Notes under the pieces: model-generated
Seen by the model: only the letters and a program-made list of their open reading frames with translations
What the model was told of the DNA's origin: nothing
The model's database searches: none
Position numbers and translations under genes: made by a program
Assembly (NCBI GenBank): GCA_032718475.1
Contig: JAUCBJ010006746.1
Span: forward strand, 19,682 to 83,681
Direction of reading: 5' to 3'
From: Nemertoderma westbladi
Lineage: Eukaryota > Xenacoelomorpha > Nemertodermatida > Nemertodermatidae
DNA: 64,000 bases
Shown here: positions 8,584-20,300 of the stretch, in pieces
Numbering within the stretch: the stretch's first letter is position 1
Layout of the letters: every line of letters starts with the position of its first letter

Positions 8584-11500
8584 CTGGTATATAATTATCA
8601 AATCGAATAATACTGCTGTACCTGTACTGCTGTAGGTACCGGTCCGGGTGGTTAGGTAGTCAGGCCTACTAGGTACCGGTTAACCGGTACTTCAGCTTTA
8701 TTGCCTACCGCAATACAGAAGCTATATCTGTTATTGTACGCGCTTTCAGACCTTTAGCAGTTTAACCTGCCAAATTGGGATGTCTTCTACATAATAAATC
8801 GACTTTAGCCTATGACGAGTATTTGATACACTACATTAGCCGAAGCCAGTCTATGCGCGACCATTCACCCGCTGGATATACCCGGGAGACTGGATTCGGA
8901 AGCTTAATCTTATTGCGGTGTAGGCCTACTGTATTATTCGACTGATCGTAATATATAATCTCTGACAAATATTATTCACTTTCGGGAAATATTAACAGTT
9001 CCTTTAGGACGTGGCGCTCTAAATATGTAAACAGAGTTATGACTTAAACTAGACACAACGGGATGGCTATAGATTCACGTATATGGCGCATTCTTTAGGA
9101 TATGCTTTGTTATCAGTCACAATCATACACACTACTGCACAATACTGCACACCGATCTGCCGACCTTCACTAATTTTAGTCACATATAAAGAGAACAACA
9201 ACCGACTCATGTAGTGCCTATGAAATAGCATTAGATTCACTCCAAAACCACTTTAATGTAAGTCGCAATTGGTATATGTAACCGGTCTCTCTTACCTTCA
9301 GTATATCAAGAAGATTGAGGGTTTTATAATTATTTATCGATATTCCAAATATAATAATATTCCATCAACTGATATAATGAATAACCGACAGTAAATAGCA
9401 GTAAAAATGCGGTGTTTGTAGTTGACAATATGATTAGGTGAGTGAGTAAGTAAGATAACAGATATACGTTCTATAATTAAGCCTACTAATGTTGGGCTAA
9501 AGTCTGAAAAACACAGAGATTCCAAAGCCGGTCTTCTAGGCTCGGGAAAACCAACACAACTGATCCCTCTGGGCTGTTGTAGGTATCTTTCAACACAAAG
9601 AGAAACAGCTCTCATTGGCCGAGTTCCAGATTCTGTAGGTTCCACGAATGTCTAAATGCCGAACTATTCGGGTTTTTGCAGCCCATATTCAACACAAGGC
9701 GAAATCGCTCTGATTGGTGGATCATTGTTCTGATTGGTTGATCGAACAGAACAAAGAGCCTATAGGCGTACAGCAAATCGGTTGGTAGATTGCGTCATTT
9801 GAGTTAGGTAGTTTAGAGTATTTGAGCGCATTGGGGGAAACTGGCTTTTTATGTCCGCTAAAGCACACATGCAGACACAGCGGGTAAATCGCTAGTTATG
9901 TCCTCTAAAAACACCTTACACAGTACATTGCGGAGAAAAGGGCCAGTTATATCCCGCAAAAGCTTTTACATTTATGCTGTTGCTATTATACAGTACAGGC
10001 CACCAGAAAAAGCAGATTTCATCCAATGTGATCACATGTGAATACATTTGTTCAAGTCATCTGATTGGCAGGTTATGGCGAGTTATCTAGCTAACTTGCT
10101 GGGACCGACAAAGGCTTAGTGTGCGGTGCGCCTGTATGTCTGATATCAGGTAGATGAGAGAGCCCACAGGACGTAACATTGCGGACATGGGCTGTATTGG
10201 TAGAGAGAGAATTACATACAAGACCACATGGAGGTTCATGGAGTGTATGGGAGTGGGTGGGTATATGGATGGACGAGCCTAGACCATTGAATAATTAATT
10301 TAGTGCAGGGAGATGTCGCGCCATTAGTCTGACACCGAGAGGGCACAGAGAAACACCAGAAGATGGCTTTACATCACTAACTATAGGCCTGCCTACTAGA
10401 CACTATTAATCGCACACTATAAAGGTAAACAAAATCCTTATCGCATTTCCAGCTGCAATGAGTGACAGTTCGCGGCAAACTACAGAGAGTTTCCAGATTA
10501 CTAAGCGTTTCAAAAGTATTCAATTGTATCCTTTGGCGAAAAAATTTTGGTTGTTGCCAATTCAATTATGTTCAATTATGTTCAATTGTCCCGTTCAACA
10601 ACATTACATTACACTGGTACACATTTGATAAAATGTGTTCACAATTGTACAAATCTGCGTTTTCTGGTGGCCTGTACTGTAACTCAGTAACGTAATTAAT
10701 TAGTAATACGTATTCTGGAATACTTAGTAATTAGTACACAAATCTGTATTTTTTGAGACACTAATTTATTTAGCTTTTTTTTTTAGAATAAAATTAAGAA
10801 CTTGTGCGCTGCATAGCGGAGAATAGTTGGGTAAATTACGTTTAGAAATACCTTAGAATATTCAACGCTAGGCGGTTATTTGAAAGTTGCGGGTCGGCAG
10901 GCTGACAGCGGTAGTGAAGGTAGCGCAGTAGTAAATTTGCTGGCTTAAACCAGCGCAAGATCCAAGTTTCGACATTAGGGCAAATTAATATCCTATTCCG
11001 TTACAATATTAAAATATTCTCACATTCGACAGCGTCCCGCCCAGCAACTGCTTGTATTCCTCTGTGGAAAGTGAACGCCGAGTGTTAAACCACCCGCACT
11101 CATATTAAGTAGCTTAGGAAGCCAGTTCAGATTTATTGTTTTGGTTATTGCTGTTTGGCTTATAAATTCGAACAGTTAGCTCTCTGTTGAGATTTCGACA
11201 GAGAAAGGAGCGTGTGATTGACAGAGCCGTACATAGTTTGCAATAGTAAACGGTCGCGTCTATATAGTCCAACAGTAAAAGGTTTTGTTTGCTGTATCGT
11301 TCAACAGGAAGGGTTTGAAAAAGCTTCATATTCACTATAAAAACTTACGTTGATGGTAGCAAAACTATATATGGAGTAAAAGGCAATAAAATGGGCTTTC
11401 CATTTCTGTAGTCAAAATCTCAAAATACTCGTTTCTGATTGGCTGATGGCAAAAAAGTTAATTTTCATTGGTTAGTCGTCTAAAACACTACTCCTCATTC

Positions 11501-12646
11501 AATCTGTGGTGGAATTTGCTGAAATTTGCTGAGAACATTCATGAGGTACTGTATGTTGCCACAAAACTCTTTGACAAAATTTCAAATTTCACAAAAATTA
11601 AATTTTTAAGGCACTTTTCGTAATTCAAAATTTAGATAATTGAATTTTTTCATACATTATACTTATCATACATATGACTACATTTTTGGTTATAAAATGA
11701 TAACAAAGTCGAATTTCAAACTTCTGTCGAAGAGTTATATTCTTATTGATTTTATGATCAGAACAAAAAAAACAGAATCCAAATCCATTGAGAAATGGCG
11801 GTGGAGTAGCATTTTGAAAAATTTAGAAAATCCCAAAATCGAGAACATAATAAAGACCAGTAAAATGCATTTAAAGTTTTTAAACCTTCCCGCGCAAAAT
11901 TGTCTATCTGACTGTAATAATTTAAATGGTAATTTATGCCTCTTAATAACAATTAAAGAGGCAAACAGCTGGAATTTTCGCTTGGGGGTTTTTGAGGCAG
12001 GTGATTTCATTTCAGATAATAGTTTTCATGCTGTGGCAAAATCTAATCTGTCTGTCTGTGTCAATGTCCATCCGTCAATGGACAGACGTCGGCAGACAGA
12101 AAAACGATGGACAGATCGTCAGACAGACTTAGTAATATTGACTTGGGAGTTTAGATTACCGAATTAAATTACAGTAAATGGGAATAAAACAAAAGTGTTA
12201 GCTGGATGGGCTGGATAGCTTTCTTAGACTTTGACGGACAAACTGATATTGCTTTATCAAATTTTGATTAGAAAGACCGAAAGACAGATATAAAATCAGC
12301 CCCCCCCCCCCCCCCCCCCCCCCTTAAATACAAGACGGGATTTATATTTCAACGTTTTTAGAATTTATAGCATCTCATTTTAAAATATTTTTAGTCCTTT
12401 AGATATTATTTAGATGCGAAAATTAACAACAAAATGAAACATGAGGAATAAAATTGAAAATTATAATTAAACTAATTACAGTAGAAAATAGTGAGAAGGG
12501 CAAGAGCTTACGGATTTAACATAAATTACAATGTAAACATGAGAATGTTTAATATATGAAATATATTGATTATGATTTATCTTTGATCGCTCCTATCGAT
12601 ATCAATATGGTAATTCGAAACAATTCGTCGTAAGATAGATATAGAC
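8584..12646. other. Intergenic stretch without a recognised gene
   Basis: No frame here resembles a known protein. The longest (plus strand 11640-12167) is AT-rich, low in complexity and overlapped by antisense frames. ATATAAAG occurs at about 9185, and several inverted CCAAT boxes (ATTGG) cluster at about 9614-9738 and again at 11438-11470, which could mark promoters, but no gene start is tied to them. ACAGACAG-type simple repeats occur at about 12046-12128, and a 22-base poly-C run at about 12301-12322. Confidence 0.5.
12301..12322. repeat. Poly-C homopolymer
   Basis: About 22 consecutive C residues following CAGC, in intergenic sequence downstream of the 12647-14401 gene. Confidence 0.9.
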
Positions 12647-14401
12647 TTAGTAAGTATCTGGTTTTTTGAGAAACGATAATACGAGTTGGGCCACTAACAT
12701 CGCAGAGCAGACTACCCAAAAGAATATCTCAACCGATGTGAGTCCAATACATGTCTGTTCGTAAAGAGCCTCTTGGCCATTGATTTCTCTGTAAATAGAA
12801 ATCGTGTTAGCGGCGATGCCCCAGATGACGAGTAAAATGGCGAACCCATTGAGCCAGACAGTGGCCCTGATACTGCAGGTCGCGATGTCGCGATCACTAG
12901 CGACACCTCTCATCCCGAGGAGACCCGCCAACAACACGACCACGCCTACCCACACATCCGTACAATGGAACCAATATTTGCAATCGTACTCGATTCGAGC
13001 CGCACCAACACAAATAACGGCTATCGCCAATACCACGAGACCAAAACTGGTGATAGCGTAGCCGCTTCGGAACCTCCATAGGTTGTGGCGTTCCAGAGAT
13101 TCAACTGTATCGCTTGACTTCATAGCGGAAACGAATGTATTGGCTACGGCGATCTTCTTCACCGGTCGCCAAGATTTTGAATTTTTCGAGGGAGAAGAGA
13201 GCAGCCATCTGTTGCGCTTTTCTTTGTCGGGGTTACAGAATGTTTTTATTCCGGCGAGACTTATCTGTAGGAATGACACGATGATCTCCAGAATGCATAC
13301 CATGATGAATACGATGCTGATTGGTCGACATTTGTTGGCGGATAGTGCGATCCATTCATCAGTGCCCCAAACCCAGGACAAAGATATTGAGCCGTCAATG
13401 AGGCCCCAACTCGAAAGAGCAATTGTGATGCAGCCGTTAATGACCGTTATGGCGAGCGCGTGTTCCGAGAACACGCTGTCTACGTGACTACCATACAGCC
13501 CGAAGATAGATGATAAAAGAATGAAAAATGAAAGAAAAATCCCGGTGTTAATCCAACCCAAAGGGCACTGCTGATCTAATCGAATGGCGCCGACAAGTAG
13601 AAATATTAGAGCCAAAACGAGCTGCACGGTAGCCAGCATCGAGTTGCCATCTTTATGTTTCCATGGTTTCTGAAAGGTTGCCATGACCGCGAGACTGGCC
13701 CTGCGAAGACTCTTTCTCATCGACATTTTCCTCCCAGACTCTCCGTTTTCGACAATAGAGACTCGTTTTGATTGCGCGGCTGCCGGTCTCGGGTCCGTTT
13801 TCGCCATCCTCGGCTCGTCCGGGTCGCTCTCCTCAGCGTCGCGCTTTTTATTTGATTCCCGAATCTCTCCCAACACGGAATCCCGGTTATACAGCGGTAC
13901 GTCCGGGATGCTGCTCCTACCCTCCGCCGCCCTCCTACTGGCCCTCAATGCCTCCTCTCTTCGGATGTTCTCCTGTTCCCTCCACTCCTCGTCTTGCTTC
14001 CGAAGTGACGCCATCTTACGTTCGTACTCCTCGCGTTCCTTCCTCTCCTCCCATTCGCGGCGCTTCTTTTCCAGTTCCTCTTCCTGGTAGAATTGAGTAG
14101 ACATCTTCTGAGCTTCCACATCATTACTTGCCTTCTCCACCGACTCATTATCGACTCGTCCCTTCGACTTGTGCTTCTTCTTATGTCGTCGTTTCTTTTT
14201 GTGTCTTTTTTCCCGATTTTCCCGCTCCCGGCTTTCTCCGCCCTCCACCTTATCTCGCTTGCGTCTCCGATGTCGTTTGCGTCGTTTCGCATCGCTACTA
14301 CTACTACTGCTGCTGCTACTGCTGCTGCTACTGGAACTGGATCGCTTCCTGCGACGATGTTTCCGTTTTATTTTAACTTCATTTTCCGCCTCTTCTTTCA
14401 T
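12647..14401 (-). CDS. 584-residue protein with Arg/Lys/Ser head and two four-helix membrane modules
   Basis: An ATG at 14401 opens an uninterrupted 584-codon frame. Residues 1-100 are very basic (RKHRRRKR, KKKRRHKKKHK) around a 16-serine run. Residues about 105-165 are a charged Glu/Arg helix, probably coiled coil. A basic Ser segment at about 212-240 (KRVSI, RRASL) has kinase-type phosphorylation sites. Eight hydrophobic segments follow in two sets of four (about 255-275, 284-303, 313-333, 360-385; then 447-468, 482-500, 513-531, 553-577). A 60-residue polar loop separates the two sets. Each module repeats a Cys and Gly/Trp pattern between helices one and two (CPLGWINTGIF; HCTDVWVGVVVLL), suggesting internal duplication. 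The topology recalls MS4A/CD20-like tetraspans, but identity is not established. CAG at 14407-14409 just before the ATG could be a 3' splice site for a leader exon. ATTAAA at 12553-12548 is a possible poly(A) signal. Confidence 0.75.
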   Translation of the reverse strand: MKEEAENEVKIKRKHRRRKRSSSSSSSSSSSSSSSSDAKRRKRHRRRKRDKVEGGESRERENREKRHKKKRRHKKKHKSKGRVDNESVEKASNDVEAQKMSTQFYQEEELEKKRREWEERKEREEYERKMASLRKQDEEWREQENIRREEALRASRRAAEGRSSIPDVPLYNRDSVLGEIRESNKKRDAEESDPDEPRMAKTDPRPAAAQSKRVSIVENGESGRKMSMRKSLRRASLAVMATFQKPWKHKDGNSMLATVQLVLALIFLLVGAIRLDQQCPLGWINTGIFLSFFILLSSIFGLYGSHVDSVFSEHALAITVINGCITIALSSWGLIDGSISLSWVWGTDEWIALSANKCRPISIVFIMVCILEIIVSFLQISLAGIKTFCNPDKEKRNRWLLSSPSKNSKSWRPVKKIAVANTFVSAMKSSDTVESLERHNLWRFRSGYAITSFGLVVLAIAVICVGAARIEYDCKYWFHCTDVWVGVVVLLAGLLGMRGVASDRDIATCSIRATVWLNGFAILLVIWGIAANTISIYREINGQEALYEQTCIGLTSVEIFFWVVCSAMLVAQLVLSFLKKPDTY

Positions 14402-14514
14402 TATAACTGTTGGAATTTAAACACGTCACTCGGCATATAAATTTAAATTGTTACGGTACCTAGTATTAACTAATTATAGTATATTATTATATGAATTATA
14501 TAAAAAATCCTCCC

Positions 14515-14872
14515 TTTATTTATATGAAATGATAATTATTTGTGTAAGATTATTTATATTATACTGAATGGGAGAATCTTTTAGGCTCATTAAGCCAAGG
14601 AATGTCTTTTCACCATCGTGGGTGATATTCCTAAACCCTTCCACTTTGTTTCCAAGTAATATAATAATATGAAACCACTCATTCACCCATAACACCAATA
14701 CCAAGTTGCCTTCGTTCCCATTTATCGACCAGTCAAGGGTGAATGCCTGGGTTGGGCTAGGCTGCAGCATTTAAAGCACTGTGCCCAAACAGTGCTGCCC
14801 AATCCAGGGATCGAACCAGGGCCTTAATGGATTGGAAGGCCCTTAATGTCACCACCACTAGACCAAGCTAGT
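14515..14872 (-). mobile_element. tRNA-derived SINE
   Basis: On the minus strand an RNA polymerase III A box (TGGTCTAGTGG, 14865-14855) and B box (GGTTCGATCCC, 14818-14808) stand 36 bases apart, as in tRNA-headed SINEs. A non-tRNA body of about 290 bases follows and ends in AT-rich sequence near 14515. The 84-codon frame that overlaps it is not a gene. Exact ends and target duplications were not determined. Confidence 0.7.
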
Positions 14873-17251
14873 TTTATTATATTTATGATTTAAATTATAA
14901 TAGTTATTTACTTATGACTATCAGCAACCACATTATGTGTTAGTAATAATTTAATATTAATTTCAAATCTGGGATGTGATAGATCATTATAGATAGATGT
15001 ATATATATAGATTATTTATATATATGTCATTCTATTGTAAGGAAACACTCCTCAACTTCCAGTATATGTATCCTGAAGATGATACTGCGGTTTTTAGTTT
15101 CACATAATCTACATGATTCTGTAATCGACATCGTCATAATTAATAAAATGAAATCTCAAATTTGTAATATATTCATACCAATTATAGTTGTTCAAAAATT
15201 GTTATAATTTCTACCTATAGCTAATCTAGTCCCACTTTACACGATTACATATTGGACTTGGCCTACATAACCATCGTAAATCTGTAAAATGACATAAAAC
15301 CTAATCATAAAGAATCAATAAATCATGTTTGTTATATTAGTTATAACTTTCATATTAGTTGAGGGATTGTATCAACGGTAGGCCTACACACATCCTAGCA
15401 ACGGGAATAATTAATTAAACTCCTTGCCAAAAGTAACCCCATACAGTTTACATAGTTAAAGACCATATGACTGATGAACCATAATCTTTACGAATAAATT
15501 GAACCTAATTATTTTATAAAGTATAAAGCGTAAATTACATTACGATGGGGCCAGATTTTCGAACCATAGAGTGTTAACTAAATGTGTTTTGGGGCAGAAA
15601 AGATATTAGTGACGTGACATTATAGCTAATGTAAATTATCAGAATTGATACATAATGACCTCCCATATTATCACATAAGTATTTTAACTTCCATTGTCTT
15701 TAATTTGAATATTTTAGAAGTTATATTATACGCTAGTATCGGTGCCACTCATAAAGGAAGCACTACACGTGCGACTCGAAGTGCTCCAACAGTCTGTCCA
15801 CTACTTCTAGTGAAGGTATCACGCATTGGTAACTATTAGTTAGGCGATAGGAGCACTTGTCCAAATAACATTCCACATTACATAAATATATAACTTTCGT
15901 TTGGCACCGCTTTACAAAGTCGGCAATGACGTCCAGGTGGGATCGAACTGGTGCCCTCCAGGTTGAAAGTCTGATGCTCTACAATTCTTACAAATTATAA
16001 AAACATTACATAATAGAACTCTGAATAAATGGCGGTATTGCTGGAGATAAGTTTATTTTTTGGTAAGATATTAAATAGTTAAAGGGAATGAACAAAGAAT
16101 TGTTAACATTTCAAAGAATATAAAAACATTGACGGTGTATCAGTAACCACGACTGAAGAGTATTATATTATTTATAAAAAGGTGAATGAATAATGTATCA
16201 CATAATATTTAGATTTGGAGTATAAAATGAATTCTACCTAACTGTCTAATAAAATAAGAAAGAAATAGTCGATCCATTCTAGGTCTAAAAGTATTGTGTC
16301 TAGGTTAAACTGTGTTTATTTTTTAGCTTCGTGATGAGGATGTACTATCGAATACATAACGAAATAATGTCAAAAAAAAATAATAAATTAACAATAAAAA
16401 TTCATATAAATGTTTTTAATTTATTTTTCAGCAGTAAATCAATACTTCATATGTACAGTTATCATTGTTATCAGTTATCATTTTACTGTAAAATTCACTC
16501 GAGGATAAAGAAAACACAAAATATTACACAAATGAACTATAAGAACATGCACCATAAGGTCTTACTAAGAGAAGAACATTGAAGACTGCGGCACTGCGCG
16601 TTATCGAAAAAACAAACACTAATAAAAGGATAAATTATGTTATTATTAAATAAGATTAATTTATATAAATAAAAAAAGTAATGCAGTTGTATATATTCTA
16701 ATAAACTAAATCAATGATAAATCGATTGTGTAAAAAAATGAAATAAATATTTAAAGCAAATTAAGTCAACATTGGTTGACAATTGGTTGTCAATGGTAGC
16801 ACGTTTCTAAAATATAAAACAAAAAGCGTAGGCCTTGGTTGTAACATAAAGTAAGATTGCAGAGACGACCTCCAATATCGCTTATTAATAGGCCCAGAGC
16901 TATAAAAATCTATATGGCCCTGAAACTTTCAATCCGCCGGGTTTAGCACTGTCCGCAAGGGAAGTAAAGCCACTCCACTCGGACAATTTACACAACATGA
17001 TGTAAATAATTAATCTGTATTGAGAATCAATGTCTGGCACAAAGAGTCCAAAGCATAATACGAAGCCGTAACACCGTAACAACAATGAGAGAACTAATAG
17101 ATGTTCGATTTGTTTTGAGTATAACTGGCCAGAAATACACCTAAGACATTATTCACAGAGTCAATGACCTCTAGGACAGTGATCCGGGACATCTTGACCT
17201 CGCAAATTAAAATAATATTTATAGTCAGTGACCTTTAGGACATTGCCCTGG
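14873..17251. other. AT-rich stretch downstream of tensin, probably including its 3' UTR
   Basis: No convincing coding frame. A second tRNA-like SINE fragment lies at 15939-15983. The sequence just beyond the tensin stop codon (minus strand, from 17251 downwards) should be its 3' UTR. I saw no AATAAA close to the stop; candidate minus-strand signals occur only near 16426 and 16318, so the poly(A) site is not placed. Confidence 0.4.
15939..15983 (-). mobile_element. Truncated tRNA-like SINE fragment
   Basis: The minus strand reads TAGAGCATCAGAC, then after about 20 bases CCAGTTCGATCCC. This matches the second half of a tRNA A-box region and a B box. The 5' part of a tRNA head is missing. A different family from the copy at 14.5-14.9 kb. 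Confidence 0.5.
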
Positions 17252-17393
17252 CTACCTTTTCACCCCACCAATGAGCACTTTGCTGATAAAGTTTACTATC
17301 GCCGTAGAGGGCTGTTCGCTATCCATCTCCGCGAATACGTGGCACTCATTCACCGTAAACGACCCGAATTTACGAGCAACGAAACCAAAAATT
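17252..17393 (-). CDS. tns: Tensin terminal exon (PTB C-terminal half and stop)
   Basis: The acceptor is a strong pyrimidine tract ending TTTTTTTTTCAG at 17394-17396. The exon begins with one base (A) that completes a codon started in the preceding exon, then reads [43 protein letters not shown] and TAG at 17252-17254. This is the last part of the tensin PTB fold, including its C-terminal helix. The required incoming phase (two bases carried over) is met by the donor in the first satellite unit at 56024. Confidence 0.95.
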
Positions 17394-20300
17394 CTGAAAA
17401 AAAAATAAGAAAAATCGCATTAATTGATGAGAAAACTATAAACTGAGCTATCTGGGTCACCCAAACTCATCCTAAACTCTTTGTTTTCGTTGTAAAATAT
17501 TGGCAACGTAACATTGCCAAACCCAGTGCCTCCCTGCCTTAACAACGCTCTCTGTATCATCCTATTGTTACTTACTTAGCCTCCCTAACAACGCTGCCTG
17601 TAGCATCCTATTGTTACTTACTTAGCCTCCCTAACAGCGCTCCATGTAGCATCCTATTGTTACTTACTTAGCCTCCCTAACAACGCTCCATGTAGCATCC
17701 TATTGTTACTTACTTAGCCTCCCTAACAACGCTCCATGTAGCATCCCATTGTTACTTACTTAGCCTCCCTAACAACGCTCCATGTAGCATCCCATTGTTA
17801 CTTACTTAGCATCCCTAACAACGCTCTATGTAGCATCTTATTGTTACTTACTTAGCCTCCCTAACAACGCTCTCTGTAGCATCCTATTGTTACTTACTTA
17901 GCCTCCCTAACAACGCTCACTGTAGCATCCTATTGTTACTTACTTAGCCTCCCTAACAACGCTCTCTGTAGCATCCTATTGTTACTTACTTAGCCTCCCT
18001 AACAACGCTCCATGTAGCATCATATTGTTACTTACTTAGCCTCCCTAACAACGCTCCATGTAGCATCCTATTGTTACTTACTTAGCCTCCCTAACAACGC
18101 TCTCTGTAGCATCCTATTGTTACTTACTTAGCCTCCCTAACAACGCTCTCTGTATCATCCTATTGTTACTTACTTAGCCTCCCTAACAACGCTCCATGTA
18201 GCATCATATTGTTACTTACTTAGCCTCCCTAACAACGCTCCATGTAGCATCCTATTGTTACTTACTTAGCCTCCCTAACAACGCTCCCTGTAGCATCCTA
18301 TTGTTACTTACTTAGCCTCCCTAACAATGCTCCATGTAGCATCCTATTGTTACTTACTTAGCCTCCCTAACAACGCTCTCTGTATCATCCTATTGTTACT
18401 TACTTAGCCTCCCTAACAACGCTCCATGTAGCATCATATTGTTACTTACTTAGCCTCCCTAACAACGCTCCATGTAGCATCCTATTGTTACATACTTAGC
18501 CTCCCTAACAACGCTCCCTGTAGCATCCTATTGTTACTTACTTAGCCTCCCTAACAATGCTCCATGTAGCATCCTATTGTTACTTACTTAGCCTCCCTAA
18601 CAACGCTCCATGTAGCATCCTATTGTTACTTACTTAGCCTCCCTAACAACGCTCCCTGTAGCATCCTATTGTTACTTACTTAGCCTCCCTAACAACGCTC
18701 CCTGTAGCATCCTATTGTTACTTACTTAGCCTCCCTAACAACGCTCTCTGTAGCATCCTAATGTTACTTACTTAGCCTCCCTAACAACGCTCTCTGTAGC
18801 ATCCTAATGTTACTTACTTAGCCTCCCTAACAACGCTCCATGTAGCATCCTATTGTTACTTACTTAGCCTCCCTAACAACGCTCCATGTATCATCCTATT
18901 GTTACTTACTTAGCCTCCCTAACAACGCTCCATGTAGCATCCTATTGTTACTTACTTAGCCTCCCTAACAACGCTCCATGTAGCATCCCATTGTTACTTA
19001 CTTAGCCTCCCTAACAACGCTCCATGTAGCATCCTATTGTTACTTACTTAGCCTCCCTAACAACGCTCTCTGTAGCATCCTATTGTTACTTACTTAGCCT
19101 CCCTAACAACGCTCTCTGTATCATCCTATTGTTACTTACTTAGCCTCCCTAACAACGCTCCATGTAGCATCATATTGTTACTTACTTAGCCTCCCTAACA
19201 ACGCTCCATGTAGCATCCTATTGTTACTTACTTAGCCTCCCTAACAACGCTCCCTGTAGCATCCTATTGTTACTTACTTAGCCTCCCTAACAATGCTCCA
19301 TGTAGCATCCTATTGTTACTTACTTAGCCTCCCTAACAACGCTCTCTGTATCATCCTATTGTTACTTACTTAGCCTCCCTAACAACGCTCCATGTAGCAT
19401 CATATTGTTACTTACTTAGCCTCCCTAACAACGCTCCATGTAGCATCCTATTGTTACTTACTTAGCCTCCCTAACAACGCTCCCTGTAGCATCCTATTGT
19501 TACTTACTTAGCCTCCCTAACAATGCTCCATGTAGCATCCTATTGTTACTTACTTAGCCTCCCTAACAACGCTCCATGTAGCATCCTATTGTTACTTACT
19601 TAGCCTCCCTAACAACGCTCCCTGTAGCATCCTATTGTTACTTACTTAGCCTCCCTAACAACGCTCTCTGTAGCATCCTAATGTTACTTACTTAGCCTCC
19701 CTAACAACGCTCCATGTAGCATCCTATTGTTACTTACTTAGCCTCCCTAACAACGCTCCATGTAGCATCCTATTGTTACTTACTTAGCCTCCTTAACAAC
19801 GCTCCCTGTAGCATCCTATTGTTACTTACTTAGCCTCCCTAACAACGCTCCATGTAGCATCCTATTGTTACTTACTTAGCATCCCTAACAACGCTCTCTG
19901 TATCATCCTATTGTTACTTACTTAGCCTCCCTAACAACGCTCCCTGTAGCATCCTATTGTTACTTACTTAGCCTCCCTAACAACGCTCTCTGTAGCATCC
20001 TAATGTTACTTACTTAGCCTCCCTAACAACGCTCCATGTAGCATCCTATTGTTACTTACTTAGCCTCCCTAACAACGCTCCATGTAGCATCCTATTGTTA
20101 CTTACTTAGCCTCCTTAACAACGCTCCCTGTAGCATCCTATTGTTACTTACTTAGCCTCCCTAACAACGCTCCATGTAGCATCCTATTGTTACTTACTTA
20201 GCATCCCTAACAACGCTCTCTGTATCATCCTATTGTTACTTACTTAGCCTCCCTAACAACGCTCCCTGTAGCATCCTATTGTTACTTACTTAGCCTCCCT

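Noticed and set aside
12046-12128. Second copy of the 3.9-4.5 kb MITE, because of similar GACAGAC repeats
   Set aside because: No matching terminal inverted repeats were found around it; the likeness is only in simple sequence.
11640-12167. Plus-strand 175-residue frame
   Set aside because: AT-rich, no recognisable domain, and it runs through ACAGACAG-type simple repeats with competing antisense frames.
13083-14440. Several plus-strand frames of 80-135 residues
   Set aside because: They are shadows of the minus-strand 584-codon gene, from its biased Ser/Arg/Glu codons.
14516-14770. 84-residue minus-strand frame
   Set aside because: It lies within a tRNA-derived SINE body.
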